NCBI RefSeq assembly: GCF_002278925.1
Contig: NZ_NCJH01000011.1
Coordinates: 124,001-188,000 of the forward strand
Direction: 5' to 3'
From: Polaromonas sp. 39-63-25
Lineage (GTDB): Bacteria > Pseudomonadota > Gammaproteobacteria > Burkholderiales > Burkholderiaceae_C
Length of the DNA stretch: 64,000 nt
Below are positions 1 to 9,829 of this stretch, piece by piece. A program made the position numbers and the translations under genes. The notes below the pieces were generated by a model. It saw only the letters and a list, made by a program, of their open reading frames with translations. It did no database searches and was not told the DNA's origin. Position 1 is the first letter of the stretch. Each line of letters starts with the position of its first letter.

Positions 1-1211
1 CCGTCGCGCGCAAACAGCGCGTGCGCGGCGTCACGCATGTCGCTGCGGGTTGCAGGGTTGGTCGCCAGCACGCGGCGCTTGCAGGCTGCGTCGTCGATCA
101 GCATGTCGATGCCCACCGTGCGTGCGGGATCGAGCCGCTCGACCACGGCCACGGTGGTGATGTCAAAGCCCAGCGGCGCCACCAGCACAAGTGCATTCAT
201 CGAAGGTGATGCGCCGGTCTCGATGCTGGCGCCGAGGTTCTTGAGCAGTTGCAGCAGCTCCGATCGGCGCGCTGCCCGGGGCGACACCCAGACCGGGGGC
301 ATCTCGGCCACCACGGGCACGGGCGGTTCCGCAGGGGTTTGCACGGCGCCGTCGGTGTAGCGGTAAAACCCTTCGCCGGTTTTGCGGCCCAGCAGGCCAC
401 CGGCCAGACGTTGTGCGGTGATCACGCTGGGGCGGTAGCGCGGCTCCTCGTAATACTGGTGGTACACCGACTCCATCACCGGGTGCGAGACATCAAGCGC
501 GGTCAGGTCCATCAGTTCAAACGGCCCGAGCTTGAAGCCGGCCTGGTCCCTGAGGATGCGGTCTATGGTGGCGAAATCGGCAATGCCTTCACTGACAATG
601 CGCAGGGCCTCGGTGCCGTAGGCCCTTCCGGCGTGGTTGACGATGAAGCCCGGCGTGTCCTGGGCCTGCACTGGCGTGTGGCCCATTTGCCGCGCATAGT
701 CCGCCAGCGCGCTGCAGGTGGCAGCTTCTGTCTTGAGGCCGGCAATCACCTCGACCACTTTCATCAGGGGGACAGGGTTGAAAAAATGGTAGCCGGCAAA
801 ACGCCCCGGGTGCTGGAGTCCGGCGGCGATGGCCGTGATGGACAGCGAGGAGGTGTTGCTCACCAGGATGGTTTGTCCGGAAACAACACTTTCCAGTGAC
901 AAAAACAGTGACTTCTTCACATCCAGACGTTCTACAACCGCCTCGATGACAAGGTCGCAATCGGCCAGATCGTCAAGGGTGTCGGCGCACAGCAGGCGGG
1001 CTTTGTGGGCGGCGGCCAGCGCGCCGTCGAGGCGGCCCTTGTCCACCAGTTTGTCCCATTGCGCCGCCAGCGCGTCGCGCGCCTTGTCGGCTGCGCCCGG
1101 CTGGGCGTCGAACAGCTTGACTGTGCTGCCCGCCTGAGCGGCGATTTGTGCGATGCCCCGGCCCATGGCGCCCGTGCCAACCAGGCCAACAGTTTTATAA
1201 AGTGGTTTCAT
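1..1211 (-). CDS. 3-hydroxyacyl-CoA dehydrogenase (C-terminus beyond the left edge)
   Basis: This gene reads leftward from ATG at 1211 and runs off the window, so about 403 N-terminal codons are visible. The start gives MKPLYKTVGLVGTGAMGRG, a Rossmann GxGxxG dinucleotide-binding motif at residues 8-20. It is followed by the SNTSSLSI and YHFFNPVPLMKVVEV motifs of the 3-hydroxyacyl-CoA dehydrogenase NAD-binding domain, then the C-terminal helical domain (GFIVNHAGR, GFKLGPFELMDLTALDV). A second C-terminal domain begins before the edge, as in the roughly 500-residue PaaH/PaaC type rather than the 280-residue Hbd type. The known reaction is NAD-dependent oxidation of 3-hydroxyacyl-CoA in beta-oxidation or phenylacetate catabolism. 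Which of these applies cannot be told from this fragment. Confidence 0.9.
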   Translation of the reverse strand, partial: MKPLYKTVGLVGTGAMGRGIAQIAAQAGSTVKLFDAQPGAADKARDALAAQWDKLVDKGRLDGALAAAHKARLLCADTLDDLADCDLVIEAVVERLDVKKSLFLSLESVVSGQTILVSNTSSLSITAIAAGLQHPGRFAGYHFFNPVPLMKVVEVIAGLKTEAATCSALADYARQMGHTPVQAQDTPGFIVNHAGRAYGTEALRIVSEGIADFATIDRILRDQAGFKLGPFELMDLTALDVSHPVMESVYHQYYEEPRYRPSVITAQRLAGGLLGRKTGEGFYRYTDGAVQTPAEPPVPVVAEMPPVWVSPRAARRSELLQLLKNLGASIETGASPSMNALVLVAPLGFDITTVAVVERLDPARTVGIDMLIDDAACKRRVLATNPATRSDMRDAAHALFARD

Positions 1212-1469
1212 GGAAAAGTATTATCCAGCAGCCCGGGCCGCGTCCGGCCTCCTGTTGGAGGGGGTGTTCGCAGGGTTCGCGTCGTTTGCGTGGTCCTGGA
1301 GCGCGAGTTAGACTTGCGCGTCGGGTTTATCCACGATAGTGCGGGGAGGTGGGCTGCAGGGTCAGACGGGTCGGCCCGGGGCCTGCAGGGCCCGGGGCCT
1401 TGTCTCTTTTTGTCCCAGGGACCTCTGTCTGCACCTTCCGTATGTGCCGGACATGCCAGAATCAGCCAA

Positions 1470-3248
1470 GTGAACACCTTTTTGCGTCCAATCCAACACC
1501 GCGCCCTTATGACAGGGGGCTTGTGGCTGTGTCTGTCGGCGGGCGCTTTGGCAGTCACACTGGGGCCCAGCACCCGCTCAGCCGTGCTGGGGCAGCCGCT
1601 GGATCTTTCCATGCAGCTGATGCTTGACGCCGGCGACGACCCGCAGGCGCTGTGTATTGAAGCCGATGTTTTCTACGTGGACAAGCCGCTCGACAAGGCC
1701 AGTGTCCGGATAACGCCGGAAAAGGCCGCCGCCGCCCAGGACTGGTTGGTCCATATCCGCTCTGCGATACCCGTCGAGGGACCCGTGGTCACCGTGCATC
1801 TGCGTGCCGGATGCGTGCAAAAAACCATACGCCGTTATGTGGTGCTTGCGGCGACCAAACCGCGCGCGGTGGGGGCCAGTCTGCAGACCACGCTTGCGGC
1901 GGCAGATCCGCAACCACTGTCTGCGGGCGCCCCCCTGGCGGCGTCAGCGGCGGCCGGCACCCTGGAGAGCAACAAGGTCCAGACGCTGGAAGCCGAGCTT
2001 CGCCAATTGCGTGCAGACATGATGCGCAACCAGGCGGCGCTGGCCGAAAACCGGCACCAGCTCGAGCAGGCCGAGAACGCGCGATTTGGCAAGGTGGTGG
2101 TGTATGGCCTGGCCGCACTTTTTTCCATCGCGGTCATGGGCCTGCTTTTCGTGTTGTACCAGCGCTCCACCGCCCAGGCGGCGGGCGCCACATCTTCCTC
2201 CGAACACAGTACTTTCATTACGGAATCCGGCCTTTCGAGAAGCGTGACCCTGGCCGCTGCAAGCCGGGCCGCCGAGCTTGACGTCAATGAATCACTGTTC
2301 GACGAACTCAGGCGCGCCTCCCGCTACCCGGCGGCCGAGTCCATCCCGTCGCTGCCGCCGCGCGACCGGCCCCGCTTCTCGGTCAGCGTGCCTTTCGTGC
2401 CACGTACCGTCAAGGTTCCGGAACTGTTTGATCTTCAGCAGCAAGTGGAATTTTTCAGTTCTTTGGGGCAGCAGGCCAAGGCCATCGCGCTGCTTCGCAA
2501 GCACCTGGTCGACAACGTCAAAACCAGTGCGCTGGTTTATCTGGACCTGCTGGATCTCTATCACCAGGCCGGCAACGTGCAGGATTACGAAGACTTGCGT
2601 GACGATGTCAACAAGGTCTTCAACACCCGGATTCTGTCCTTTGACCGTTACGTCGCAACCAGTGCGGGGGGCGCCGCCTATGCCGCCATTTTGTTGCGTG
2701 TCCAGGCTGCCTGGCCGACGCGGCAGGTCTTCAGGATCATTGAAGAGGCCCTGTTTCGGGAGCCTGGGGACGGCGCAGAGGTACTGGCCCTGGAAGAGTA
2801 TCGCGAACTGCTGCTGCTGTATGCGGTGGGCCGCGAAATCATCGAACTTGAATCCGGCTCGGAAGGCAGCCGCGGTGACACCCTGTGGCCCGATCTGGCG
2901 ATGCAGCCGAGGTCCTCGCCACGCCTGGGTCTGGACATTGACCTGACCCAGCTGTCGGAAGGCAACGACAGCAAACCTATGGGCAACCAGACAACGGCCA
3001 GGACACCATCGGCGAGGCATGATCCCCGAGGCAACAGTGCACAGGCCGGCTCCCCCTCCAGCCTTGCGGAACTGCTGCACACGGCACGGCGCAGGGACGG
3101 TCAGCGTACCGGTGCAGCGTCCATGGCCTCACCTTTGTCCATTGCGCCCAACTCCGTGAGGCCGACGGGGCTGGACTCCCTGGTGGACTTTGACGACTAC
3201 GACACGGGCTACCGGCCCGACGACTTCGACAAATCCTCACGCTCCTGA
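1470..3248 (+). CDS. FimV/TspA-like inner-membrane protein
   Basis: The protein is about 592 aa from GTG 1470; ATG 1509 is an alternative. It begins with a signal-type hydrophobic stretch (GGLWLCLSAGALAVTLG). A FimV-like N-terminal module follows, with LGPSTRSAVLGQPLDLSMQL and paired cysteines. A coiled coil (LEAELRQLRADMMRNQAAL) leads into one transmembrane segment (VVYGLAALFSIAVMGLLFVL). The long cytoplasmic part contains a TPR-like block (LFDLQQQVEFFSSLGQQAKA ... YLDLLDLYHQAGN). In FimV/TspA this layout spans the envelope through a peptidoglycan-binding N-terminus; I see no clear LysM here. The role is inferred as cell-pole or envelope organisation linked to type IV pili. The gene stands alone between convergent neighbours. 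Confidence 0.65.
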   Translation: MNTFLRPIQHRALMTGGLWLCLSAGALAVTLGPSTRSAVLGQPLDLSMQLMLDAGDDPQALCIEADVFYVDKPLDKASVRITPEKAAAAQDWLVHIRSAIPVEGPVVTVHLRAGCVQKTIRRYVVLAATKPRAVGASLQTTLAAADPQPLSAGAPLAASAAAGTLESNKVQTLEAELRQLRADMMRNQAALAENRHQLEQAENARFGKVVVYGLAALFSIAVMGLLFVLYQRSTAQAAGATSSSEHSTFITESGLSRSVTLAAASRAAELDVNESLFDELRRASRYPAAESIPSLPPRDRPRFSVSVPFVPRTVKVPELFDLQQQVEFFSSLGQQAKAIALLRKHLVDNVKTSALVYLDLLDLYHQAGNVQDYEDLRDDVNKVFNTRILSFDRYVATSAGGAAYAAILLRVQAAWPTRQVFRIIEEALFREPGDGAEVLALEEYRELLLLYAVGREIIELESGSEGSRGDTLWPDLAMQPRSSPRLGLDIDLTQLSEGNDSKPMGNQTTARTPSARHDPRGNSAQAGSPSSLAELLHTARRRDGQRTGAASMASPLSIAPNSVRPTGLDSLVDFDDYDTGYRPDDFDKSSRS

Positions 3249-3634
3249 AAAGAGCATTTCGACCATCCGGCAAACCCGGCCTGCGGGGCCATCCAGCCCG
3301 CGCAGTGCTAGTGTTTTTTTTCGACCTGAGAATCCGTCGCCTGTCCAGCGTCCCGCGTGGCCGCGAGAGTCTGGATCCATGCGTTCATTGCAGGGCTGAT
3401 GATTGAGCTGCGCACGCCGGAGAAGGACGGGCCGATCCTCTCGCGGCACGACTGCCCGCCGGCCTTGCGTCTGCGCCGAAAACGCCTGTGTCCGCGGCTC
3501 TGACAGACGGATCTGGCGACTTCAACCTGATCGGCTTCGAGGTGTCGGGGTCTTCGCCTTCACCTGCGGCGGTGGTCAGGCCGGCAGAAAGTCAGGGCTT
3601 TGTTGCAGGCTTGCGGGTTTGCTGGCAGCCCGCA
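3249..3634. other. 386-base stretch with no supported gene
   Basis: This lies between two convergent genes. It holds a T-run at 3310-3318 but no convincing hairpin, no RNA gene and no open frame with a family match. Short open frames here look like GC-rich noise. Confidence 0.5.
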
Positions 3635-4642
3635 TCAGCGACGTACCTGCAGCGCTCCGGGGTTCACGATATTGGTGGGCGTGCCCTTGATGAAGTTGAC
3701 CACGTTGTCAAACGCAGAGTTGAAATACATTTCGTAGCTTTCCTGCTCCACATAGCCTATATGCGGCGTGCAGATGCAGTTCTCCAGGCGCAGCAAGGCA
3801 TGGCCCTGCAGGATAGGCTCGGACTCGAACACATCGACAGCTGCCAGTCCCGGACGCCCGCGGTTCAGGCCGGCAATCAGTGCTTCGGGTTCGATCAGCT
3901 CGGCGCGTGAGGTGTTGACCAGCACGGACGAGGTTTTCATCTGTGCCAGGTCTTCCAGGGTCACCGCGCCGCGTGTGTCGTCCTGCAGCCGGAGGTGCAG
4001 GCTGAGCACATCGCTGTCCCGGAAAAACTCGCCCTTGGAAAGGGCCACTTCATAACCGTCGGCCTGGGCGCGTGCGCGCGAGGCCTGGCTGCCCCACACC
4101 AGGACGCGCATGCCGAAAGCACGGCCATAACCGGCAACGATCTGGCCGATCTTGCCGTAGCTCCAGATGCCCAGGGTCTTGCCCTTGAGGACCGAACCGA
4201 TGCCGAAGTTGGGCGGCATCGAGGCGTTTTTCAGGCCGGCCTGCTGCCAGGCGCCGTGCTTGAGGTGCGAGACATAGTGCGGAATCCGGCGCATGGCGGC
4301 CATGATCAGGGCCCAGGTGAGTTCTGCCGGTGCCGTCGGTGATCCCACACCCTCGGCGACGACAATGCCGCGCTCGGTACAGGCGCCGACATCGACATGG
4401 CTTCCGACGCGGCCGGTCTGCGCAATCATCTTGAGCTTGGGCAGTTTTTCAATCAGCTGGCGCGGCAAATGTGTTCGCTCACGGATCAGCACAATTACAT
4501 CGGCGTCCTTGAGCCGTACCGAGAGCTGGCCTATGCCTTTGACGGTGTTGGTGTAGACCTTGGCCTGGTAAGCGTCCAGTTTCGCGGCACAGGCGAGTTT
4601 GCGTACCGCATCCTGGTAGTCGTCAAGAATCACAATATTCAT
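3635..4642 (-). CDS. D-2-hydroxyacid dehydrogenase family protein
   Basis: A 335-aa NAD(P)-dependent oxidoreductase of the D-isomer 2-hydroxyacid dehydrogenase family. The N-terminal substrate domain contains IAQTGRVGSHVDVGACTERG. The NAD-binding motif is GKTLGIWSYGKIGQIVAGYG, in which Trp-Ser replaces the usual GxG spacing. The catalytic Arg, Glu and His appear in order as NTSRAELI, VDVFESEPI and CTPHIGY. Substrates in the family include 3-phosphoglycerate, glyoxylate and hydroxypyruvate; the GIWSYGKIG variant is typical of an uncharacterised subgroup related to SerA. The gene is monocistronic and ends convergently with the FimV-like gene. Confidence 0.88.
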   Translation of the reverse strand: MNIVILDDYQDAVRKLACAAKLDAYQAKVYTNTVKGIGQLSVRLKDADVIVLIRERTHLPRQLIEKLPKLKMIAQTGRVGSHVDVGACTERGIVVAEGVGSPTAPAELTWALIMAAMRRIPHYVSHLKHGAWQQAGLKNASMPPNFGIGSVLKGKTLGIWSYGKIGQIVAGYGRAFGMRVLVWGSQASRARAQADGYEVALSKGEFFRDSDVLSLHLRLQDDTRGAVTLEDLAQMKTSSVLVNTSRAELIEPEALIAGLNRGRPGLAAVDVFESEPILQGHALLRLENCICTPHIGYVEQESYEMYFNSAFDNVVNFIKGTPTNIVNPGALQVRR

Positions 4643-4774
4643 GCCGATATTGTGCCTGCAAGTTTTCCCCCGTGAGGTGGCGCGGGCTCAAGGACGGCAA
4701 GCCGCCCCGAAAAGGAAAGCAGCTGTCCTTCCCGGTTGCAGGCCGCCGCGCGGCAGCAAGTGCAGCAAGGTTTT

Positions 4775-5173
4775 TCAGGCGGCCTGGACAGCGGCCTCTC
4801 TTTGGGCCATGCGGTCGAGCTCGGCACAGACATCGGCCATGCGGCCCGAAATGACCATGCGGCCCGCGCATGAGGGGCTCACGCCGGCCTCAAATTCGCG
4901 GACGATTTTCAGCCGGCGCGGCGACGTGGCCTTGGCCACGGTTTGACAGGGTTTATGGTTTGTCACCGCCGCATGGTGGGCGCCGGCGACCGTGGTTTTG
5001 AGGACCACTGGCAGGTCCTCCGTCGCCTGGCGCCGTGATGCCGCGACAAAGGCGGGCAAGGTGATCGCTGGCTGTGCCGGCCGCAGCAAAGCGGAAAGCG
5101 CTTGCAGTGGCGAAAGCAGTACCGACCAAAGGGGTGAAAGAGCGGGCGAACGTGAAAAAACGGCGATTCCCAT
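4775..5173 (-). CDS. conserved hypothetical protein downstream of lexA
   Basis: A 132-aa protein from ATG 5173, which starts MGIAVFSRSP; an upstream in-frame start at 5248 is possible. A hydrophobic N-terminal stretch (LWSVLLSPLQALSALL) is followed by a basic middle. The C-terminal segment (VREFEAGVSPSCAGRMVISG, then RMADVCAELDRMAQREA) has the composition of a conserved domain. I do not recognise a characterised family. It lies 151 bases after the lexA stop on the same strand, with a hairpin between them, so it is probably a separate transcription unit. Codon usage matches the neighbours. Confidence 0.6.
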   Translation of the reverse strand: MGIAVFSRSPALSPLWSVLLSPLQALSALLRPAQPAITLPAFVAASRRQATEDLPVVLKTTVAGAHHAAVTNHKPCQTVAKATSPRRLKIVREFEAGVSPSCAGRMVISGRMADVCAELDRMAQREAAVQAA

Positions 5174-5282
5174 GAAAACTCCAGAAGTAGAGGTAAACAC
5201 AGGCAGGATTTCAAACTGAACAACCGCCGCACCAGGGTGTTGGTCCATGCGACCAAACGCCCGCCACCTGTTGCGCGGAAAA

Positions 5283-5314
5283 GAAAATGGGCAGTCCCTG
5301 CAAGCGCACTGCCC
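5283..5314 (-). terminator. probable lexA terminator
   Basis: Seven-base-pair stem GGGCAGT/ACTGCCC (5289-5295 with 5308-5314). Read on the minus strand it is followed by a T-rich tail (ATTTTCTTTT), directly after the lexA stop. Confidence 0.55.
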
Positions 5315-5323
5315 GGACCATGG

Positions 5324-6016
5324 CTACATCAGCATGGTGTTGCGTATCAGGCCCACAGCCAGTCCCTCGATTTCGAAGGCATCGCCGGGCTCGACCACAA
5401 TGGTTTTGAAGTCAGGGTTTTCGGGCAGCAACTCGATCAGATTCTTGTTGCGGCGAAAACGCTTGACGGTGACGTCATCACCCAGGCGCGCCACCACGAT
5501 CTGTCCGTTTTTGGCTTCCTTCGTCTGTTTCACGGCCAGCAGGTCTCCATCCATGATGCCGGCATCGCGCATGCTCATGCCGCGCACCTTGAGCAGGTAG
5601 TCGGGCTGACGCTGGAACAGGCTGCTCTCGAAATGATAGGTGTGGTCCACATGCTCCTGCGCGAGAATGGGGCTGCCAGCAGCAACCCGCCCCACCAGAG
5701 GCAGGGCGAGTTGGGCCAGGCTTTGCAACGGCAGGGAAAACTGTTTGATGCGTGACTCGTTGATGGAGCGCAGGGTGTCGCTGCGCAGGCGGATGCCGCG
5801 CGAGGTGCCGCTGACCAGCTCGATCACACCCTTGCGGGCCAGCGCCTGCAGGTGTTCTTCGGCGGCGTTGGCGGACTTGAACCCGAGTTCGTTGGCGATT
5901 TCGGCGCGCGTGGGCGGGGCGCCGGTGCGGGCGATGGCGCTTTGAATCAGTTCAAGTATTTGCTGCTGGCGTGCAGTCAGTTTGGGCATTTCGGAAAAAT
6001 CGTTGAAGCTGCTCAT
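5324..6016 (-). CDS. lexA: LexA repressor / self-cleaving SOS regulator
   Basis: A 230-aa protein from ATG 6016, chosen because AAGGAG lies about 7 bases upstream; ATG 5989 (MPKLTARQ) is the start often annotated in other species. The N-terminal winged helix-turn-helix includes [20 protein letters not shown] (34-53). The Ala113-Gly114 scissile bond lies in VGRVAAGSP. The catalytic dyad is Ser148 (VRGMSMRD) and Lys185 (DVTVKRFRR). LexA represses the DNA-damage regulon and cleaves itself when RecA filaments form. Two tandem LexA-like boxes upstream indicate autoregulation. Confidence 0.97.
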   Translation of the reverse strand: MSSFNDFSEMPKLTARQQQILELIQSAIARTGAPPTRAEIANELGFKSANAAEEHLQALARKGVIELVSGTSRGIRLRSDTLRSINESRIKQFSLPLQSLAQLALPLVGRVAAGSPILAQEHVDHTYHFESSLFQRQPDYLLKVRGMSMRDAGIMDGDLLAVKQTKEAKNGQIVVARLGDDVTVKRFRRNKNLIELLPENPDFKTIVVEPGDAFEIEGLAVGLIRNTMLM

Positions 6017-6079
6017 CACGGGGCTCCTTGTCAAACAGGGGGTTCCATCGTCCAGAATGGGGTGAGAAACCCTGGCAAG

Positions 6080-6114
6080 CTGTTTTAATATCCAGTAGCT
6101 GTATTTTCATCCAG
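6080..6114. promoter_or_regulatory. two tandem LexA-type operators
   Basis: CTGT-N8-CCAG occurs at 6080-6095 (CTGTTTTAATATCCAG) and again at 6099-6114 (CTGTATTTTCATCCAG). Each differs from the CTGT-N8-ACAG consensus at one position. They sit 64-98 bases upstream of the lexA start and just before the asparaginase gene, so they may affect both divergent genes. Confidence 0.75.
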
Positions 6115-6143
6115 TTTTTTAAAGAATGCAAGTCTCAACGCTT

Positions 6144-7103
6144 ATGAACAGAAAAATCGTGATTCTCGGTACCGGCGGCACGATTGCCGGCACCGCCGCC
6201 AGTGCCTCGGACCATACCGGCTACACCGCTGCGCAGGTGGGCATCACCCAGCTGGTTGAAGCCGTGCCGGCCCTGGCCGAAGGTCCTTGCGATCTGGTGA
6301 CCGAGCAGGTGGCGCAAATTGACAGCAAGGACATGAGTTTTGCCGTCTGGGCCCGGCTCGCCGCGCGGGTCAGTCACTTTCTGGCGCAACCCGATGTGCA
6401 GGGCATCGTCGTGACACATGGCACCGACACGCTGGAGGAAACGGCCTGGTTGCTGCACGCGCTGCTCCATCCCGGCAAGCCTGTTGTGCTGACCTGTGCG
6501 ATGCGCCCAGCCACGGCGCTGGCACCCGACGGCCCGCAGAACCTGCTGGACGCCGCGGCCGTGGCCGCGCATCCCGGCGCTCGCGGCGTGCTGGCCGTGT
6601 GCGCGGGTGTCATTCACGGCGCGCCTGACGTGCAGAAGGTGCATACCTACCGGCTCAATGCCTTCAGCTCGGGCGATGCCGGACCGATCGGTTATGTCGA
6701 GGAAGGGCGCTTGCGCTTGGTAAGAAATTGGCCTGAAGCCCCCGTTCATCAAGCGCCGTCAGCTATCAAAAAAGTAGTAGAACAGCAAGATGGACTGGGT
6801 TGGCCCCGCGTCGAGATCGTGATGAATTACGCGGGCGCGGGCGCCGGCGTGGTTCAGTCGCTGGTGGCCAGCGGTGTACAAGGCCTGGTGGTGGCGGCGA
6901 CGGGCAATGGCACGCTGCACCATGAGCTCGAGGCGGCGTTGCTTCAGGCGCAGGCGGCCGGCGTGCGCGTGGTTCGCGCCACACGTTGCCTCGAGGGCAG
7001 GGTGCTGGTCAGGGCCGGCGACGCCATAACCGATTCGCAGGGCCTGAGCCCGGTGAAGGCTCGGGTGGACCTGATGCTTCAATTGATGGGCGGAAGCCGT
7101 TGA
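6144..7103 (+). CDS. asparaginase (L-asparagine amidohydrolase family)
   Basis: A 319-aa protein from ATG 6144 (MNRKIVILGTGGTIAG); ATG 6126 would add six residues. The first active-site motif is TGGTIAG, with the nucleophilic Thr, and the second is VTHGTDTLEETAWLL with the Thr-Asp pair. No signal peptide is present, so it probably acts in the cytoplasm, hydrolysing asparagine to aspartate and ammonia. Around residues 209-225 (HQAPSAIKKVVEQQDGL) the coding DNA at 6764-6797 reads like part of a dispersed repeat, inserted in frame in a surface loop between the two domains. The gene is divergent from lexA and followed at 4 bases by a membrane-protein gene. Confidence 0.92.
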   Translation: MNRKIVILGTGGTIAGTAASASDHTGYTAAQVGITQLVEAVPALAEGPCDLVTEQVAQIDSKDMSFAVWARLAARVSHFLAQPDVQGIVVTHGTDTLEETAWLLHALLHPGKPVVLTCAMRPATALAPDGPQNLLDAAAVAAHPGARGVLAVCAGVIHGAPDVQKVHTYRLNAFSSGDAGPIGYVEEGRLRLVRNWPEAPVHQAPSAIKKVVEQQDGLGWPRVEIVMNYAGAGAGVVQSLVASGVQGLVVAATGNGTLHHELEAALLQAQAAGVRVVRATRCLEGRVLVRAGDAITDSQGLSPVKARVDLMLQLMGGSR

Positions 7104-7107
7104 CGCG

Positions 7108-7527
7108 ATGTTTGCAGCCCTGAAATCCCACCTGTGGGCCTATCCGGCGCTGGAGATGGTGCATATCAGCGGCATTGCGCTGCTGCTCGGCAACCTGGTG
7201 CTGCTGGAATTGCGCGTGTTCGGCTTGGGTGCTGCCTTGCCCGTGAGGGACCTGGCACGCCTGAGCCTGGGCCTTGCCCTCAGCGGCTTTGCCATCGCGG
7301 CTGCATCCGGCCTGCTGATGTTTGCGTCCCAGCCTGCCGAATTGCTGGCGAACCGCGCTTTCACCCTGAAGATGCTGCTGTTATTCACCGCGACGTGTAA
7401 TGCAGCCTGGTTCCATGGACGCGGCTCGCTCGACAAACTCGATGCTTGGGCACGCGTGCAGATGGCGGTGTCCACCCTGATCTGGCTGGCTGTCTTGGCG
7501 TGTGGCCGCTGGATTGCCTATCTCTGA
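7108..7527 (+). CDS. small four-helix membrane protein
   Basis: A 139-aa, very hydrophobic protein with about four transmembrane segments: residues 17-38 (MVHISGIALLLGNLVLLELR), 48-70, 85-103 and 118-136. It starts 4 bases after the asparaginase stop and is followed by the gene for a secreted protein, so the three probably form one operon. I know of similar uncharacterised proteins next to DUF6152-type genes, but no function is established. Confidence 0.7.
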   Translation: MFAALKSHLWAYPALEMVHISGIALLLGNLVLLELRVFGLGAALPVRDLARLSLGLALSGFAIAAASGLLMFASQPAELLANRAFTLKMLLLFTATCNAAWFHGRGSLDKLDAWARVQMAVSTLIWLAVLACGRWIAYL

Positions 7528-7554
7528 GCAAACCATCCTTCAAGGAGCTGACAG

Positions 7555-8034
7555 ATGAAACGACGTGACGTGATCGGGGCCCTGTGTGCCGTCTCCAGCA
7601 CCGGCCTGATGCCTTTTGCGCGGGCGCACCACGGCTGGAGCGGGTTTGACCAGGACCGGCCGATCTACCTTGAAGGCAGGGTGCTCAAGTCCCTTTGGCA
7701 GAACCCGCATGTCGAGCTGGAAATTGAATTGCCGGCCACACTGAAGCTGCCGGCCGACCTTGCCCAGCGCGCGCTGCCTGCGCAGAGCGCCCCGGTCGAT
7801 GGCAAGGCCTTGCTGGCCAGGGCCGTTGTGCCCACGCGCAAGGACAGGCGCTGGGAGATCGAGCTGGCGCCCCTGACGCGCCTGCAGGCCTGGAAAGTCG
7901 CCGAGATCAAGCCCGGCACGCAGGTCTCGGTGGTGGGCTTCACCTTTGCCGGCGAGAAGGGGGACGCGGTGTTGCGCGCCGAATACCTGTTTGTCGACGG
8001 CAAGGCGTATGGCCTGAGGTCCAGTCCGGCCTGA
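7555..8034 (+). CDS. DUF6152-type secreted protein
   Basis: A 159-aa protein preceded by AAGGAGCTGACAG. The N-terminus MKRRDVIGALCAV...PFARA is a signal peptide with a twin-arginine-like start. The mature part begins HHGWSGFDQDRPIYLEGRVL, the hallmark of a small periplasmic beta-rich family (DUF6152). The remainder is soluble and beta-prone and ends in a repeat-like strand (GTQVSVVGFTFAGEKGDA). Its biochemical role is unknown. It is probably cotranscribed with the preceding membrane protein, which suggests a shared periplasmic function. Confidence 0.72.
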   Translation: MKRRDVIGALCAVSSTGLMPFARAHHGWSGFDQDRPIYLEGRVLKSLWQNPHVELEIELPATLKLPADLAQRALPAQSAPVDGKALLARAVVPTRKDRRWEIELAPLTRLQAWKVAEIKPGTQVSVVGFTFAGEKGDAVLRAEYLFVDGKAYGLRSSPA

Positions 8035-8065
8035 GTGACGGCGAATGGCGCCGAGTGACGCCCAG

Positions 8066-8095
8066 CAAAAAGGCCGTCGACAGACGGCCTTTTTA
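8066..8095. terminator. bidirectional intrinsic terminator
   Basis: Stem AGGCCGTC/GACGGCCT (8071-8078 with 8083-8090) flanked by A-run and T-run. It can serve both the upstream plus-strand operon and the convergent adk. Confidence 0.85.
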
Positions 8096-8112
8096 TCGTG
8101 CGGTGAGAGCGC

Positions 8113-8829
<717 letters not shown>

Positions 8830-8877
8830 TCACATTATTTTGAGCTGAAGGATAGCATGCGTCCCCCCGCGCGCAGC

Positions 8878-9636
8878 TTACACAAACAGCCGTCGTACGC
8901 GCTCCAGGTCCTCGGGGGTATCGACGCCGGGCCCGGGCGCCTGCGCGGTGACGTGGACGGCAATGCGGTGGCCGTGCCAGAGCGCGCGCAGTTGCTCGAG
9001 TTGCTCGAGCCGCTCCAGCGGTGCTTGCGGCAAGGCCGGAAACTGCCGCAGGAAACCGACGCGGTAGCCATAGATGCCCACGTGCCGCAGGGGCGGCGGC
9101 AACTGACTGCCGGCACCCCACCATGCCTGACCGCCGGCATCACGCGCTGCGGGTATGGGCGCACGGCTGAAGTACAGCGCAGTATTGCGCGCATCCAGCA
9201 CCACCTTGACCACGTTCGGGTTGTTCAGGTCTGTGATCGAGTTGATGGCGTGCGCGGCGGTACTCATGGCGCAGTCGGGCCGATCGGCGAGTAAACCCGC
9301 CACCGCGTCAATCAGCGCGGGATCAATCAGCGGCTCGTCGCCCTGCACATTGACCACCACTTCGTCGTTGCCGAGCCGCAGCAGATTGCAGGCTTCGGCC
9401 AGGCGGTCGCTGCCGCTGGGGTGATCGGCGTGGGTTAAAACCGTCGTGACCTGGAAGGCCGCGCAGCTTTCGGCAATGCGTGGGCTGTCGGTGGCCACCA
9501 CGACGCGCGATGCGCCGCTGAGCAAGGCGCGCTGCGCCACGCGGACCACCATGGGCACGCCCGCGATGTCGGCCAGCGGTTTGTCGGGCAGGCGGGTGGA
9601 CGCGAGGCGGGCCGGAATGAGGACGGTAAAACTCAT
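8878..9636 (-). CDS. kdsB: 3-deoxy-manno-octulosonate cytidylyltransferase
   Basis: A 252-aa protein beginning [20 protein letters not shown], the nucleotidyltransferase signature of CMP-KDO synthetase. Further family motifs are [21 protein letters not shown] and [16 protein letters not shown]. It activates KDO with CTP for addition to lipid A. It starts 10 bases from the trm112 stop and belongs to the lpxK-trm112-kdsB lipopolysaccharide cluster. Confidence 0.96.
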   Translation of the reverse strand: MSFTVLIPARLASTRLPDKPLADIAGVPMVVRVAQRALLSGASRVVVATDSPRIAESCAAFQVTTVLTHADHPSGSDRLAEACNLLRLGNDEVVVNVQGDEPLIDPALIDAVAGLLADRPDCAMSTAAHAINSITDLNNPNVVKVVLDARNTALYFSRAPIPAARDAGGQAWWGAGSQLPPPLRHVGIYGYRVGFLRQFPALPQAPLERLEQLEQLRALWHGHRIAVHVTAQAPGPGVDTPEDLERVRRLFV

Positions 9637-9646
9637 GCGCGGCAGG

Positions 9647-9829
9647 TCACAGGCCGAGTTCCTCGTCTGTGAGGGTGCGTGCCTCGCTCTCGAGCATCAC
9701 CGGCAGGCCGTCGCGGATGGGGTAGGCCAGACGTGCGCTGCGCGAGATCAGCTCCTGTTTTTCACGGTCGTAGTCGAGCGGGCCCTTGGTCACGGGGCAG
9801 ACCAGCAGTTCAAGCAGTTTGGTGTCCAT
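9647..9829 (-). CDS. Trm112 family protein
   Basis: A 60-aa protein, [20 protein letters not shown] at the start, ending in DEELGL. The CPxxKGPL core and [14 protein letters not shown] tail define the bacterial YcaR/Trm112 family. Only one cysteine is present, so the zinc site of eukaryotic Trm112 is missing, which is usual in this clade. Members act as small activators or partners of methyltransferases, or are of unknown role in LPS clusters. The start overlaps the end of lpxK by 20 bases, suggesting translational coupling. Confidence 0.9.
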   Translation of the reverse strand: MDTKLLELLVCPVTKGPLDYDREKQELISRSARLAYPIRDGLPVMLESEARTLTDEELGL

